Assembly (NCBI GenBank): GCA_946122785.1
Contig: CAMGYJ010000006.1
Span: 32,972,168 to 33,036,167 of the forward strand
Direction of reading: 5' to 3'
Length of the DNA stretch: 64,000 bases
DNA from: Linum tenue
Taxonomy: Eukaryota; Streptophyta; Magnoliopsida; Malpighiales; Linaceae
Shown here: piece by piece, positions 11,459-24,050 of the stretch
Numbering within the stretch: the stretch's first letter is position 1
Layout: the number at the start of each line of letters is the position of its first letter
Program-made: the position numbers and the translations under genes
The notes under the pieces: generated by a model
Database searches by the model: none
Told to the model about the DNA's origin: nothing
Seen by the model: only the letters and a program-made list of their open reading frames with translations

Positions 11459-12513
11459 TTATGATGCTTTTACCTTTACCCACTGGGAAGAGTTTTTGGT
11501 TACCATCGTTGCAACATCTCCTGACTTGATGAAATGTGATAAAATATTCTTACACCTAGAATATTGCTTTTGTCTCAGCTTGCCAAGAAATGGGATGGCA
11601 TGTCTCCCTGATAGCTTAATTTGACCATTAATGTCAAGCTCCCCTTTGTGCTTCTCCTTTTCAATGAACTCACAAATGAGTTGCTTAACATATCTTTTAC
11701 TTTTGATTTTTCTAGAAGCATGTTTGCATATACTTCCTTGCAATGGCTTTCATAAGAAATCTCTTTTTTTTGCACCTTTACAAGCAATGACGTCCATTGG
11801 AAATGACACATTTAATTGTTAGCTTCTGTCAACAGTGTTTGTGCCAAAATAGGGGATGACTCCTTATTGATATTATCTGATCCACGATCATTTTTATCAT
11901 TAACAGATGTTGCTTCTCTAACATTTTTACCAGTCAAGCACGACAAGTTGGATTGACCAGTACATTTACCATGACATTGTGGATTGTCCATCGAAATGGC
12001 CAGACACCCAACTTTCTCATCAACCAATTGTGGTTGGCTTCTTAAACAACAAGCTTGGTTATTGCTTACTGTTTCAATTTTTTCATTCAACAAATCTTTG
12101 TCACTCAACAACAAGATTTTTTCTGGCACAATGGATGCATCATGCATAATTTCATAGTTTGAAATTTCAGAATCACAAACATATCTATCAATCATTCTAT
12201 CATACGCTTTATCAAAGCTTTGTTCAAGATGATCTAAATGCTTATGTATAGAGGCAATGTGAAGATTTACCTGTTGGTCGATTTTATAGAGTTCAACCAC
12301 CATTTGATGAATCTCCTCCATAATTTGGTGGAGAGAAGGTACTGCTTCACTTGGATATGCGTTTGGCTCCAAGACTGACACCATTGCTCCAATAGCGTTG
12401 TCAGAAGTCTCACCAACCTGGTCAATTTCAACATTGACCAACTGATCCTCCTCCGCAAAACCTTGTGAAAGATCATCTTCTTGCTGCCTCCATCGCGAAG
12501 ACATACCATACAC
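11459..12513 (-). CDS. Uncharacterised ORF pair of a non-autonomous LTR element
   Basis: The main frame (12513 to 11812, 233 codons) starts just inside the 5' LTR and primer site and is acidic, rich in Glu, Asp and Gln. Residues 75-130 (SLHQIMEEIHQMVVELYKID onward) look like a coiled coil. A second frame overlaps its end and runs to 11459 or further. Further left (11200-11400), other frames contain a CAKCMRQ motif. This suggests one longer ancestral protein broken by frameshifts. I recognise no gag, protease or polymerase motif. It occupies the place of gag. Whether it is expressed is unknown. Confidence 0.4.
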
Positions 12514-12538
12514 ACGTGTCCCACCAGGTGTGCCAATA

Positions 12539-13522
12539 TTTTAACAGTGGAAAAACAGGTTGGATGGGTTGCGCTTGACTTCTATGAAGATGACGATTGT
12601 TACTACGGTCCACACCTCTGTAAACACTATTCGAACGAGGGTGTTCGGTGTATGGGGAATCTATGTTACTTTACACTACTCCTTTGGAGATTCCTTGAGA
12701 GCTCCGCGACTACAACTAAGACGATCGCTATGGAGGATCCTTCTAGGGAGAGCTCTGCAAACTACATAGAAAAAGTAAAAGGGATAGTTGAGACAAGTTG
12801 TCTTTGTGTTGAGTTGTGATTGTCCCCCTTATCCAAGATCTTGCTTCAAGTTTTGTTGCCAAGATTTGTCCAACTGCTCTCTCTCTCCCAAAAAATAGAT
12901 CTGTTTAGCCTCTACGCAAGTCAGTTGTTGCCAAGAAGTCTCTAGACACATCACCACATTATCCTATTTCAACATGGATGGTACCATCCAGCTAGTACTT
13001 TGGATGGTATCCATGATATGAGATGGTTACCATCCAATCATTCCTTTGGATGGTGTCCGTAATATTTGGGATGATACCATCCACCATAGGGTTGGGATGG
13101 TCACCATCCACTTAGAGTTTGGATGGTGTCCACTATGTGGGGATGGTCACTATCCAATTAGTCCTTTTGGATGGTATCCATGTTGTTGGACACTACCATT
13201 CATAATAGGATTTGGATGGTACCCATGATGTTGGACACTTCCATCCATAATAGGATTTGGATGGTATCCATCATGTTGGACACTACCATCCATAATATTG
13301 TTTGGATTGGTATACATTATGATGGATGGATGGTAACAATGTTGTAGTTGGTACAGTCACCATCTTGGATGGCTACCTTACGACAAGCTACTACGCGCCA
13401 GACGGATGGCCCAACCATCCAATTCGGACCACCGAGTCCATATACGGGACAACTACTTAAGGTGTCCTAATTATTCATAAATATTACATGTGATATTTAA
13501 TAAATTTATTTTGGTGTAAACA
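12539..13522 (-). repeat. 5' LTR of the 10605-13522 element
   Basis: 984 bp on the minus strand, from TGTTTACACC to CACTGTTAAAA. It contains the expanded palindromic GGATGG array (12975-13332). The minus-strand LTR end is followed by the proposed primer site, which fixes the orientation. Confidence 0.65.
12975..13332. repeat. Palindromic GGATGG tandem array
   Basis: Roughly eight degenerate units of about 45 bp, each with a GGATGGT-N-ACCATCC or GGATGGTATCC palindrome separated by AT-rich spacers. The best-conserved units are at 13190-13290 (TTGGATGGTATCCAT and GTTGGACACTACCATCC). The partner LTR at 10605-11118 keeps only the first two units. Confidence 0.85.
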
Positions 13523-14058
13523 CAGACACTTTCATGTCCAAACAGTGTTATCCGTGATATCGAATGGTGGTGGTTCTTTCTCACTATGGCTAGCTAAAAT
13601 GGAGAATTTTCTATCACTAAATACTGGATATTTTTTTACCCGTTGGAGTCGCTCATCAGATCCACCAGTGAGAAACGATGGCAAGAAGAAATTTTAATTC
13701 TTGGTTAAGAGGACCCTGTTACGCTAAGGATCGAACTCGGGTTGCTACAAGGAAAAATTGGTTCCATGACTCCATAACTCCATATTCAAACGATTGTTTT
13801 TGTTTAGTGAAGCTGAGTCGTTTGGACAATTTCAGTTTGGTCATTTAAGTATGTTTTACTTCTTAAAGAGTCAAAGCTTGGTTTAGGATTTGCAAGCGAG
13901 TCCACAGCGTAGTGCTGAAGGTTTGTTGACTCAATGACTCTGCTAGCTAAATTTTAGGTTAGTGGAGTCGATCATGGGTAGTGTGAAGCCGAGATTGGAT
14001 GAGATCGTTATACATTCATTCAATAATATTTTGCCAGTTTGCATTTCATTTAAGTTTA
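13523..14058. other. Unassigned, possibly 5' LTR of the copia fragment
   Basis: No coding region. It ends next to a TGGTATCATAGC primer-like site (14061), so some of it may be the 5' LTR of the copia fragment that follows. I could not find its partner LTR. Confidence 0.4.
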
Positions 14059-15330
14059 CATTGTGGTATCATAGCTCAAAGTAATGTGTAACCAAATTGA
14101 TTGTGTGATTTGAGAGGTGAAAGTGATTTATGTCGCAGATAGCAGACTCGGTTAAAGGAAACACGAGGTGGACTTGCGAGCAAGCTCTTGGGAACAAAGT
14201 GAGTGTTGTAACTGCTGGAGCATGCTAATGGAAAGTTTGCTCAGGTTCAAGGAATATTTGAGGGTAGTGACTATTGGAGTTTAAGAACATGCAAAGGAGA
14301 CTGAACTCAATGTTGAGCAAACCAAGACCTTGGAAGATATGAGGCTGAAAGATTTGAAAGCCGGGAATTACGTGTTCAGCTCCATAGACAAGATCATTAT
14401 GAAAACGATCACCAACAAAGGACCTGCAAAAGAGCTATGAGATTACATGAAAATGAAGTTTCAAGGAATTGCTAGGGTTCAGAAAGCTCAACTGCAGTCT
14501 CGGAAGAAGTTTTGAGATCTTGGAAATTAAGGAAGGAGAGTAAAAGTTACATAATACTTTGGTCGAGTCATGGTGATTTCCAATTCCATGAAAAATTGTG
14601 GTGAATCCATGCTCGATTACAAGATAGCGGAGAAGATACTGAGAACATTAACTGAGAAGTTTCACTATGTAGTATGATCAATTGAGGAGTTCAAATACAA
14701 AAAAAATACTCCTTGTTGATGCTCTCCACAGTTCCTTGTTGGTTCATGAACAAAAAATCCACAAGAAAGTTGGAAAGGAAGTAGATCAAATGCTCAAAGT
14801 TTCTTGTGAAAGTGGTGGCAGGGGTGCCAAACGACAAAGAAAAAGATACTACTCAAGCAGAGGAAGGGTAGGATTGGAAGGGATGGAGTGGAGCAGAGAA
14901 ACAATGGAATGGTTGAAGTGTCATAGACCAGGACAGTACAAAAACAATCAACAAGTTCACTTTTCCTCCTGATACAACTAAGAAGCACATGAAATTCCAA
15001 ATGAGGATGAACACCATTAAGTATGTGATTGGAGAACCGAAGGAAAATTGATATTTGGCCCTGATCTAAATAGGATATGTGAGAATTGACGCCCTACATC
15101 GGTTGGAAATCGATTATATAATCATAAGTCATGACAATGAAGTTAACTCTGCGATCATGAATACTTTAACAAGCCTCTACGACACCGAATTTGCCTACGT
15201 GCGGTGGTCATGTCGAGCAGGTTAAGGAAGTAAGATTCTTGTAGTAAAAATGGTTCATGCTACCGATGCATGGGATCATAGTTATGAGAAAATTTTGAGG
15301 ATGCAATTTTTATAAGAGGGGAGAAAATGT
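14059..15330 (+). pseudogene. Ty1/copia gag remnant and element 3' end
   Basis: After a TGGTATCATAGC primer-binding-like site, the plus strand reads as a broken copia Gag (nucleocapsid/capsid precursor). Recognisable blocks are LKAGNYVFSSIDKIIMKTIT (near 14350), RVMVISNSMKNCGE (near 14565), KILRTLTEKFHYVV (near 14632) and DALHSSLLVHEQKI (near 14710). A decayed zinc knuckle (LKCHRPGQYKNN, near 14915) follows. Several frameshifts and stops break it. Near 15290-15330 the sequence AAGAGGGGAGAAAA followed by TGTATCATCC resembles a polypurine tract and LTR start. It may belong to this or to another element, since pol is missing. Confidence 0.75.
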
Positions 15331-15721
15331 ATCATCCTTGATATATATGTAGTTCTTAAATTACCCTGATGATTATTATAAATAATCCTATTTAGCCTTC
15401 AGCTAAAAAAACGTAAACTTAAAAACCTAAGACCACACTCGCATCAACAACCACCAATTCCTCCCCAAATCCTCTTTATCTCTATTGAGTCCCTTCACTT
15501 AGAAAACACCACAGGTAGTTATCCTTCTCTTATAACCCCAACAACTAGCCATTATCAACTTTCTCGTTAGTAGGGATAATCTTAAAGTAGCTAAACAAAA
15601 CGCAGCAAAATCAGGGAAGAAATGGAGAATGAAATAGCAACGAGATGGACGTATAAATGAGTTGAGAGAAGAGGGAATCACTTCGACATGTGTTTTAGTG
15701 GAGCTGAAGACTTGACAAACT
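15331..15721. other. Unassigned repeat-derived DNA
   Basis: Possibly the 3' LTR that begins at TGTATCATCC (about 15329). I found no matching copy in the window and no credible gene. Confidence 0.35.
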
Positions 15722-15868
15722 AGGCAATGGCGGAAGGCTAATTAGTCGGGCAGCCTCCATACCAAACTTAAACGTGTCTGTCATGCTCTTTTTCAATGGA
15801 CGTTGGGTGGCTGTACAAACTCCCGTCGCCGTATTAATGATCTTACCCATACTATTTGTATGCAACGG

Positions 15869-16100
15869 CAGTGGCGTAGCTAGAATTTAAGCTTATTGGG
15901 GGTGCTTAAGAAATTAGCAACACTATAATCTATGTATCTAATGTGAGTTTTGAGTTGATTGGAGTCCTAATTATCACAAATATTAACGAAAGTATGGGGT
16001 CGAATCATACCAAAACTTGTTTATCTAATGAATTTTTCTCCCAAAAATTTGCCAAGTTGGGTCCCAGGACCCCTCTCCTCATGCCTTCCCTTCGTCACTG
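15869..16100. mobile_element. hAT-like MITE inside LINE 2
   Basis: 232 bp with imperfect terminal inverted repeats: CAGTGGCGTAG at the left against CAGTGACGAAG read inward from the right. The flanks TGCAACGG (15861-15868) and CGCAACGG (16101-16108) are an 8-bp target duplication with one mismatch. Removing it restores the LINE reading across the site. Confidence 0.8.
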
Positions 16101-19100
16101 CGCAACGGGCTCTTCTTATTCAGAATTGGGACTACATTCGCTCGTTGGAATGCGATCTTACCATTGTTTGAGAACAAGAAGAGGCTTATTGGCGTTAACG
16201 TTCGTGTGTTAACTGGTTGCATGGTGGGGACAGGAATACTAATTATTTTCATAGGGTAACTCAAACTCGTCGTGCACAGAATTTTTTGTCCTCTCTCCGC
16301 ACTCCTGTTGGTGCGGTTGTTGACGATGAACAGGAAAAGGGCATGGTGTCGGTATCTCATTTCTCGACCCATTTTACTTCGGAAACTTCTCTTGGTGACA
16401 TTGTTTCCGCATTGGATACTTTTCCCATAGCATCAAAAGTCACTCCGCCTATGAATGATGCACTTCTTACCCTGTTCATAATTTCGAGATTCACCATGAT
16501 TTATTCCAGATTGGCTCTTCAAAGGCTCCGGGTTCAGATGGATTTACGGATTTGTTTTTCCAACATTTTTGGGACTTGGTTAGCTATGATGTTTGCGCGG
16601 CGGTGAAATCTTTTTTCTGTACTGGACATTTGTTATAATCCTTTAACCATAGCTAGCTTCCGAAGGTGCCTCAAGTGGAAATGTGTGATCAATTATGGCC
16701 TATTAGATTATGCCAAGTTTTCAATAAAATTATTTCAAAAATTAGTGCTAATCGTCTTGGGCAAGTATTACCGAAGGTTATCTCCACCTATCAAAATGGC
16801 TTTGTAAAGGACCGTTCTATCTTGGATAATGTCATTCTTAGTCAAGAAGTTATGACTTACCTCCGTAATAAGCAAACTGGTTAAGATCGTTTTGTGGCTC
16901 TTAAACTCGATATGGAGAAAGCTTATGATAGGATTGAATGGCCCTACCTTTTTCGTTTAATGGAAAAATTGAGTTTTACGCCACGTGTTACTGAGCTACT
17001 TCACAATTGTCTCTCCACTACCTCCATTTTGGTTCTTCTCAATGGCGCCTCTTATGGTTATTTTCGCCATTCTCGTGGTTTACGTCAAGGGGACCCACTG
17101 TCTCCTTTATTATTCGCCATTAGTACGGAGGGATTTTCTGCTTTACTACTGCAATCCATTACTCGGGTAGACTTAAAGGGGATCCGTCTCAATAGTCATT
17201 GTCCGGTCCTATCACATTTATTTTTTGCGAATGCTGCTTATCTTTTCCTCCGGATTTCACCGATTGAATGTCAACGACTTTTGGATCTGCTTCGTCGTTA
17301 TGAGCAGATGAGTGACCAGCGAGTTAATCTGGCAAAATCGGTGGTGGTGTTCTCTAAGAATACCACGACGCAAGAGGCGACGCAATTTGGTATCGCTCTC
17401 CAAGTAAGTGCAATAGGGGCACGTGATCCCTACCTTGGACTTCCTTACATCATTCATCGTTCGAAGAGGGATACCTTTCGATTCATTGAGGAAGAGGTTT
17501 CTAAACGTCTCTAGGGTTGGAAACGACGTTGTTTATCACCACCAGGACTGGAAGTTCTGATTAAATCGGTCGTGTCTGCTCTACCAGTATATGCTATGTC
17601 ATGTTTTCAGCTCAATAAAGAACTATGTCGTACATTAAATCGTATGATTGCACGGTTCTCATGGGGACAACAAGGGATCGAACGACGATTACCTTGGGTT
17701 TCGAGGAGACATCTTTGCAAACCTAAGGGGGTGGGTGATTTGGGCTTTCGGGATTTTGAAGCTTTTAATCAGGCGTTGCATGCCAAACAATGCTGGCGCA
17801 TCTTAAATGAACTGGAGTCCTTGGTTGCGAGAGTCTTAAAAGGATGATACTTCCATCAAACGACTTTCTTAAATGCTAGTGTGGGTTCTAATTCATCTTG
17901 GGCATGGCAATCTCTTCTTTATGGGCGGGCTTTACTTGTCTGTGGTTTGAGATGGGAGGTTGGTGCTGGTTCTTCGATTGATGCTATGATTGATCCTTGG
18001 GTTCCATCCCTCCCTACTTTCCGACTAGTGGTGCTTGCTACTGGGGATCGGTCACCTCGATTATCCTCCTACTTCATCTCTTCCATACATCATTCTTGGG
18101 ACATTACTCGACTTCGGGAGTTTTTCACGACGGATTCCATTAAGGTAATCATTCGCATTCCCCTGCCGAAAATCTTTTGTCCGGATAAATTAATATGTCA
18201 TTTTGATCCATTCGGTTTGTTTGCGGGGAAAACTGCTAATCATTTGGCTACTTCTTCTGCTCCAGTCTCACAGGCTCATGATTCAACATATCTGGCTTCT
18301 CCTCTTGACCATGCTATATGGCCTCGACTTTGGGGAGTCCCTCTTGTTCCCAAATTGAAGTTTTTCCTTCCGCGAATTTTACTGTGCATCCTTCCGCCCA
18401 GGGAGGATCTTGGACAACATGGTGTGCAGGTGAAAGACTCATGCTCGGTTTGTGGTTCAGATGATGGTGAATCGCTTGAACATTATTTCTTGATTATCGT
18501 GTAGCGGTGGCTTTACGCCAACGGTGTAACTTACAACTGCCTCCTGGAATTTTTTCAAGCACGCATTTGTCCATCTTTTGGAGACAACTCATATTCCTTT
18601 ATGATCATGCCACCATAATTAATTGGGTTCTCTCTTTTTTTTTTGCGCATTTGGAAAGGACGGAATAATGTTGTCTTTCCACCCTATGCACAATTTACCA
18701 CTACTGCCTTGTACCGTCACCTCTTGTCTCACCATGCCTCTCACCAACTTGTCGTTTTTCCCATCATGTACCATCCGCCTCCACCTAATCCTCAGCCGAC
18801 CCCCTGCTCTACGCTTAACACAGATTTCCGCATTGCAGTTGATGGCACGACTAGGGCACCGACTCATGGAGCAATTGGCTTGGTGGGGTACGACCAGAGT
18901 GTACCAGTATTTGTTGTGGGTGGTTTCTTCCCGGGCCTTTCTCATCCTAAATTCATAGAGGTGTTAGCTATTAGAGAGGCATTGTCTTTACTTCAACAAT
19001 GGCAATGGTAGGATCGGCCCATCATGCTCTCAAGCGATGCTCTTGCAGTTGTACAACAATTGACGACTCATGATGCCAATGATGTTCATGTGGGAGCTAT

Positions 19101-19257
19101 CTTACTAGAAGTCAACATTATGTTGCAAGACCTGCCTATGGTGTCTGTTGTATTTACCCCTAGGGAAGCAAATCGGGCTGCCCATATTGTGGTACGTAAT
19201 GCCTTGCGCTACTCTGGTCCTTCTAGTGTTCGTTTCAATTATTCATATTTGCTCTGA
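16101..19257 (+). pseudogene. LINE ORF2 remnant with destroyed RT active site
   Basis: Blocks in order are as follows. The pre-RT motif VNWLHGGDRNTNYFHR is near 16210, and the RT N-terminal blocks LCQVFNKIISKISANRL and YQNGFVKDR are at 16700-16820. The RT core DMEKAYDRIEW (near 16909) and GLRQGDPLSPLLFA (near 17077) come next, followed by the thumb. The zinc-binding SCSVCGSDDGESLEH is near 18440 and the RNase H IAVDGTTRAP near 18832. The catalytic box reads FFANAAYLF instead of F-ADD, so both active-site aspartates are lost. Stops interrupt the frame at 16882 (TAA), 17512 (TAG), 17845, 18502 and 19009. It cannot encode an active enzyme. Confidence 0.88.
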
Positions 19258-19345
19258 CTGTCTTTTCGTGAAGAAGCCGTTGTATTGTGGCTATCTCGTG
19301 CTTAACTAGTTAATCCTCAAGGGTTTCTATGACAAAAAAAAAAAA

Positions 19346-21990
19346 GTAAAAGAACACCAAGTTTTTTTAAAGTGGTATTTTCAGTATGATCCTAGGCCAC
19401 GAAAAGGTTCTCCATCTCAAGTTTTATTATTATAGTTCTTAACCCATTTAGCCACATACATCAGGGTATACATATGGTTCTCCCTCAAATTAATGTTGGG
19501 TTATTAACATCATTTTTTAAGACATGTACCAATGTCTGCTTGAAGATACATGCTTGGTCAACACATCTGCAATTTGATCTTCTGTTGACAAGTAACTAAC
19601 CTGGATAGTTCCGTATGCCACCATTTGATGAATATAGTGAATATGAACTCTATTTGCTTTTTACGATCATGCAGAACTGGATTTTGTGCAATCTGAATAG
19701 CACTTGTATTATCTCCATAAAGACGTACATGAAGTCACAACTAACACCCAGTTCCAAAAACAGTTATTGTAGCCATACCATCTATGAACTAGCCTCTGAC
19801 ATGGATCTACATTCTACCTCTATAGAAGACTTGGAGACTTTGCTTTTTTTTTTCCCGATATCTCCAAGAGATAAACAATCGACCAAAGCGAAGGCACCAT
19901 CGTGATGTCAAACGACGTGTATCTAAGCATCATGCATAGTCTGGATCGGCAAAAGCCTCAATCAGTGGCTTCCCATCCGCTGGAAAGAAGAGTCCAACTT
20001 CTTATGTGTGCTTTATATTTCATAATAACCTCTTAACATTATCCAGATGTGTTGACCGTGCAACTTCTACGATCTGGCTCACTACTTGGGCTGCATACAC
20101 GATATGTGCTTTGGTATGAGTAAGATAAATCAAACTCCCAGACACACTCCTGTAGAACGTATGATCTTTCAATAGTTTACCAACTCCCCGACTAAGCTTC
20201 AAGTTTTTCTCCATGGCAGTTGTACAAGCACAAGGCGCTTGTTTCAAGCCATAAACAGAACGACGTAATTTGAATATCACATCCAACCCCACACCGTTAG
20301 CGTATCCCCGAGGAGACTCCATATAGGTGGTTTCTTTCAAATCCCCTTGAAGAAAGGCATTATTGATATCAAACTGAACTAATAGCCAATTCTTCATAGC
20401 AGCAACGGTAAACAAACCTCGAACATTTGGCATCTTAGCAATAGTGGAAAATATTTCATCATAATCTATACCATACTCGTGAATAAACCCTTGTGCTACC
20501 AATCGTGCAATATAATGATCCAAGCAACCACCAGGGTGGAGCTTAACTTTAAAGACCCACCAAGATCCAATGACTGGCAAACTAGGAACTCGCGGACAAC
20601 ATCCCATGTATTCTTTTCCTCTAAAGCATGAATTTCAATGTTCATAGCTGCCTCCCACCTAGGATCGCCCTTAGAAAAGCAATAATGAGAAGGAATATGG
20701 ATAGACTCGGAAGAATAACCGACAAAATCATACATAGGAAGCAGGGGGTTGGTCGAGTGTAGTGCATGGTGAACAATGCGCGCCAACCAATAAAGGAGGA
20801 GAGTGTGTGTGTGATGGAGCTTCAACACTTGCTACATGAGAAGGTGCCATGGACATTGCATGGGAAGAGGAGTTTGTGCTATCAGAGCACGAAGAAAGAA
20901 GAGGGTTTGGAGTGACTTTGAACCCACTTGAGGAGGAAACATAGAAAGATGAGGTATGAAATTACAAGGATGAGGTACCACAAGGCGAATTAAGAAGCCA
21001 TGCAGTATAAGACAGTTCTGTAGGATTAGGAGGAGCAGCCTCAGATGATTCAAAGGTAGGAATAAAGACCAGAAAATTCAGCAAAGTACAATTATGCGAG
21101 TCCTTTAGGTAGTACATGACCTACTTAAGAAAGATCACATGGCAAGAAATGCACATTGGTCGATCTGTCGATCATAACATATGAAACCCTTGTGTCGCGA
21201 GCAGTAGACAATTTAACTATTTTAATTGCTAATCGATCCTTCTTAGGAACTAAAACATAGCAAGTGCATCCAAAAACTCGCAAAGTTGACTTATCCAGCA
21301 AACTTCCAAACAATTTTTAAAAGGGCATTGTTGACCCAACAATTGAGTGATTTGATAATTAATAAGATAGACCACAGTATTTACATCTTCAACCCAAAAA
21401 CCAGAAGGAACCTGTGAGTGAAACAAGAGAGCTTGCGTCAACTTCAATACATGCCACTGCTTTCGTTAAACCAACCCATTGTGGATGGGACACACATGGA
21501 CAAGATAATTGTGAATGAATACCTTGGGAACGATAAAACTCAAGCAACACTACAATGGATTGTGGATAAACTTGCATCCATGATATGATTGTCTTAATTT
21601 TTTCCACAAGCTGAGCCTCAATCATATGAACAAACTGTTGGGCTAAAGATAATAATTCTGACTTCTTGATGAAGGAAATAAATCCACGCGTACCGAGTCG
21701 TATGATCAATAAACAACTCAAAGTAACGAATCCCCATCTGTGAAGTAATCGGGGAAGGACCCCACAAATTTGTATAAACAAAATCAAAGAAAATTCATAG
21801 ACTGTCTCGCTTGACGCGAAGGATGGTTGTGTCTAATGTGGATGTCCAAGACATACTTATTAGGTGTGCCTGATGTGGATGCCCAAGACAACAATGCCAC
21901 AAATCCCAAACAAAAGTCCTTATAAAAAATCCAATGAACCAGATGGCTTAACCAAATATCCAAAAGGTCCACGAGAATCATTATTATTAT
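19346..21990 (-). pseudogene. Copia C, left part: integrase, reverse transcriptase, RNase H
   Basis: The 3' half of an old Ty1/copia pol read on the minus strand. Reading from 21990 leftward, a GAG-pre-integrase tail is followed by an integrase core (21787 to about 21125; WGPSP and FVHMIEAQ motifs, many frameshifts). RT follows (20607-20020; GSWWVFKVK, ARLVAQGF, FDINNAFLQGDL, SVYGLKQAP), then remnants of RNase H down to about 19560. The segment holding the YVDD box has been deleted, since KQAP runs straight into the YRSVSGSLIYLT block. A TTTGAGGGAG polypurine-like tract near 19485 marks the 3' end. The other half continues at 39284, beyond the nested insertions. Confidence 0.85.
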
Positions 21991-22233
21991 CTGTGTTATG
22001 AAAACTGGACCGAACCGGCCAGTCGGACTGGAGAAACCCAAACCCAGGCACAAATCCGGTCACGGAAGCATCACAGTGGGTGGGCATGGAAAAAAGTGTC
22101 GCCTACTTTTTGAAATTTCACTTAGTTATTAATTAAAAAAAAAGAACAAATGCAACGAAAAATTGAGAAAAGTGAACGCTAACTTCCAAGAGCCATGTAA
22201 CTTTTGAGTTTGACATTTTTTTATTATTCTTTC

Positions 22234-22787
22234 TGTTTGAGCCTGGAATGTTCCAGGCGTTTGATGAAGAACGAGTAAGGTGTCTGTTCTGGAAGGTGGG
22301 TGTACTCCAAGCTCCTGCAAAACAAGGGTCCGTGGGCGGTCACCCCGGACACCCTCCGATGCTAAAGTTAGAGAGAGAAGAGAAAGATTTGTGTTTATGT
22401 TTAGAGAGAGAGAGAGAGAGAGTAGTTGAGTTACCATCAATGCAGATATGAATGTATTTATAGTAGACTGACTTGGGTTTTGAGCATTAAATGCCATGTC
22501 AGGCATCCTAGACAAGCCTTGCTTTATCTAAACCACCTGCGGTGGGCAATTAATGCCCAGGCCTGTAGTGTTCGAGGCGAGTATCCTAGGAAGATCCTCT
22601 CCCTCTGTCACCAACGGCTCTTTGTGTCAGGCGGCCTACTCCCTGTCCCATCTTAGAGTGGATGCCTGCCATGCTCCTTTCCCTATGTTCGCTCCTTCCC
22701 GGGCCTCGCCTTAGTTTCTCTTTCGGGCCCTGCCGACTAACTCCCTATGGGCTCTAAGCCTAACACTGCTCAACTATGGGCCCAACA
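22234..22787 (-). repeat. 3' LTR of the Tat element
   Basis: 554 bp; minus strand TGTTGGGCCCATAG to GGCTCAAACA. AAAGGGCAAT immediately right of it (22788-22797, minus strand) is the polypurine tract. It includes a GA microsatellite near 22400. Confidence 0.85.
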
Positions 22788-23833
22788 ATTGCCCTTTAGT
22801 CGTGAAAAGCTGCGGGTTTTGGCGGCTACTGACTTTGCTAGTAATAGTTGAGCGGTCCTCTTTGTAACCGCTACCTACCCTTTGCCCCTAGCCACCACAG
22901 AGACGGGGGTTTTCCGGTCGCTGTTCTTGTAATCCTTCCTCTCGGGACCGCCCGAGATGTCCTTCTCTTTCCTCATTCCCGCTTTTGGCTATGCCCTGGC
23001 TGCTTGGTACGTGCAAGCGGTTGCGCTGTCCACCCCCCTCTTTAGTTCATGAGTAGCCTGATGTAGTTAGTCACGGCAACCATAATTCCTTTCTTCTTGG
23101 TCGTATGGTGATTGTGAGCGATTCCGCTGTCCACCCCCTTTTAGGTCGCGAATATCCTGATGCGCCTGATATGCCCTTCTTTTTCCTCGTTCCCGCTTTG
23201 GCTCTCCCCTAGCTGCTCGGTATGTGTAAGCGGTTCCGCTGTCCACCCCTCCTTAGTTTATGAGTAGCCTGATGCGGTTTGTCACGTCTATCATAGTTCC
23301 TGTCTTCCTCTTGGTTACACGATGATTGTGAGCGGTTCCGCTGTTCACCCCTTTTTTAGGTCGCGAATACCCTGATGCGGTTCGCCACGAATTGCCCTTT
23401 GCGCCGTCTACCCTTCTATTCTTTGACGCCCTGAATCACCTCTGCCGATTCAACTTCCGCGACTCGTCACACAGCCTGCATGCTGTGCCACGTGTCGATC
23501 CTCGAAACTTGGGCTATGACAATGGGCAGCCCTCACGTCCAATCACCTGCCCGCTTTTTGAATTTATGAGACTAGGGTTTTGTCTCGGTCACCCAACCGT
23601 CGCTCTGCTGCCCCCTCCTTCCTATTTATATCGGTTCCTCCTCCCTCTTCTTCATTCTTCCTCTTTTGCAAACACTTTGTCTCGCTTCTCCTGCTCTCGC
23701 CAAAATTGCGCGTTGCTCTCGGTTTTCCCTCTCTTCCTACTTGCGAGATAAGTCCTTGTCTCCGTCACGAGAAAATTTCCTCGCCAAACTCAGACGAACT
23801 TAGAAACGAGCCAAAAGGAAACGACGACAAAAA
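22788..23833 (-). other. 3' non-coding region of the Tat element
   Basis: Between the polypurine tract and the start of the antisense ORF. It shows a diffuse repeat of roughly 160-190 bp with the phrase AGCGGTTCCGCTGTCCACCCC and relatives at about 23010, 23120, 23230 and 23340. No coding region is supported. Confidence 0.6.
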
Positions 23834-24050
23834 ATGGCGATTGAATCCCAAAGCACTACTCACTCCGATAGCCAAAACTAGAACCTCTCTGGCGATATCG
23901 CTGCCGTCGTGACCTCTAGCGATGCTACTGCCGCTACAACCTCCGGCGAAGCTTGGGCTTCCAGCGCCGGCGTTAGTGTTCCCCGTTCTTCTTCAAAGTC
24001 CGGCTGCGGCTCTGGCGGATCGCTATCTGGAAGCCGACAGGCTATACCAG
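23834..24050 (+). pseudogene. Antisense ORF of the Tat element, 5' exon
   Basis: The plus strand opens at ATG 23834 (MAIESQSTTHSDS) and continues as a Ser/Ala/Gly-rich region to GSRQAIP. It then meets a GTATTT splice-donor-like site at 24051. A TAG interrupts it after 15 codons. It lies antisense to gag-pol and just inside the left LTR, where Tat elements carry their extra ORF, and the middle part resumes at 30126. A short exon-like piece (EPDPALVAVTSAG) precedes the inserted element near 25573. Confidence 0.55.

Larger units (their letters stand above)
10605..13522 (-). mobile_element. Non-autonomous LTR retrotransposon with palindromic LTR array
   Basis: Two related direct repeats (10605-11118 and 12539-13522) flank an internal region read on the minus strand. 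The right LTR runs from TGTTTACACC (13522) to CACTGTTAAAA. A candidate primer site, TTGGCACACCTGGTGGGAC, follows it near 12535. The flanks TAGAC (10600-10604) and CAGAC (13523-13527) agree at 4 of 5 positions. The interior has no recognisable gag or pol, only an ORF of unknown type. The left LTR looks truncated. Confidence 0.7.
15722..19345 (+). mobile_element. L1-type LINE 2
   Basis: A second non-LTR retrotransposon. A linker region before RT (15722-16600) is split by a hAT-like MITE at 15869-16100. RT, zinc-binding region and RNase H follow, ending with a 12-A tail at about 19334-19345. The left border is approximate. It differs from LINE 1 in sequence, so it is a separate insertion of another subfamily. 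Confidence 0.88.
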
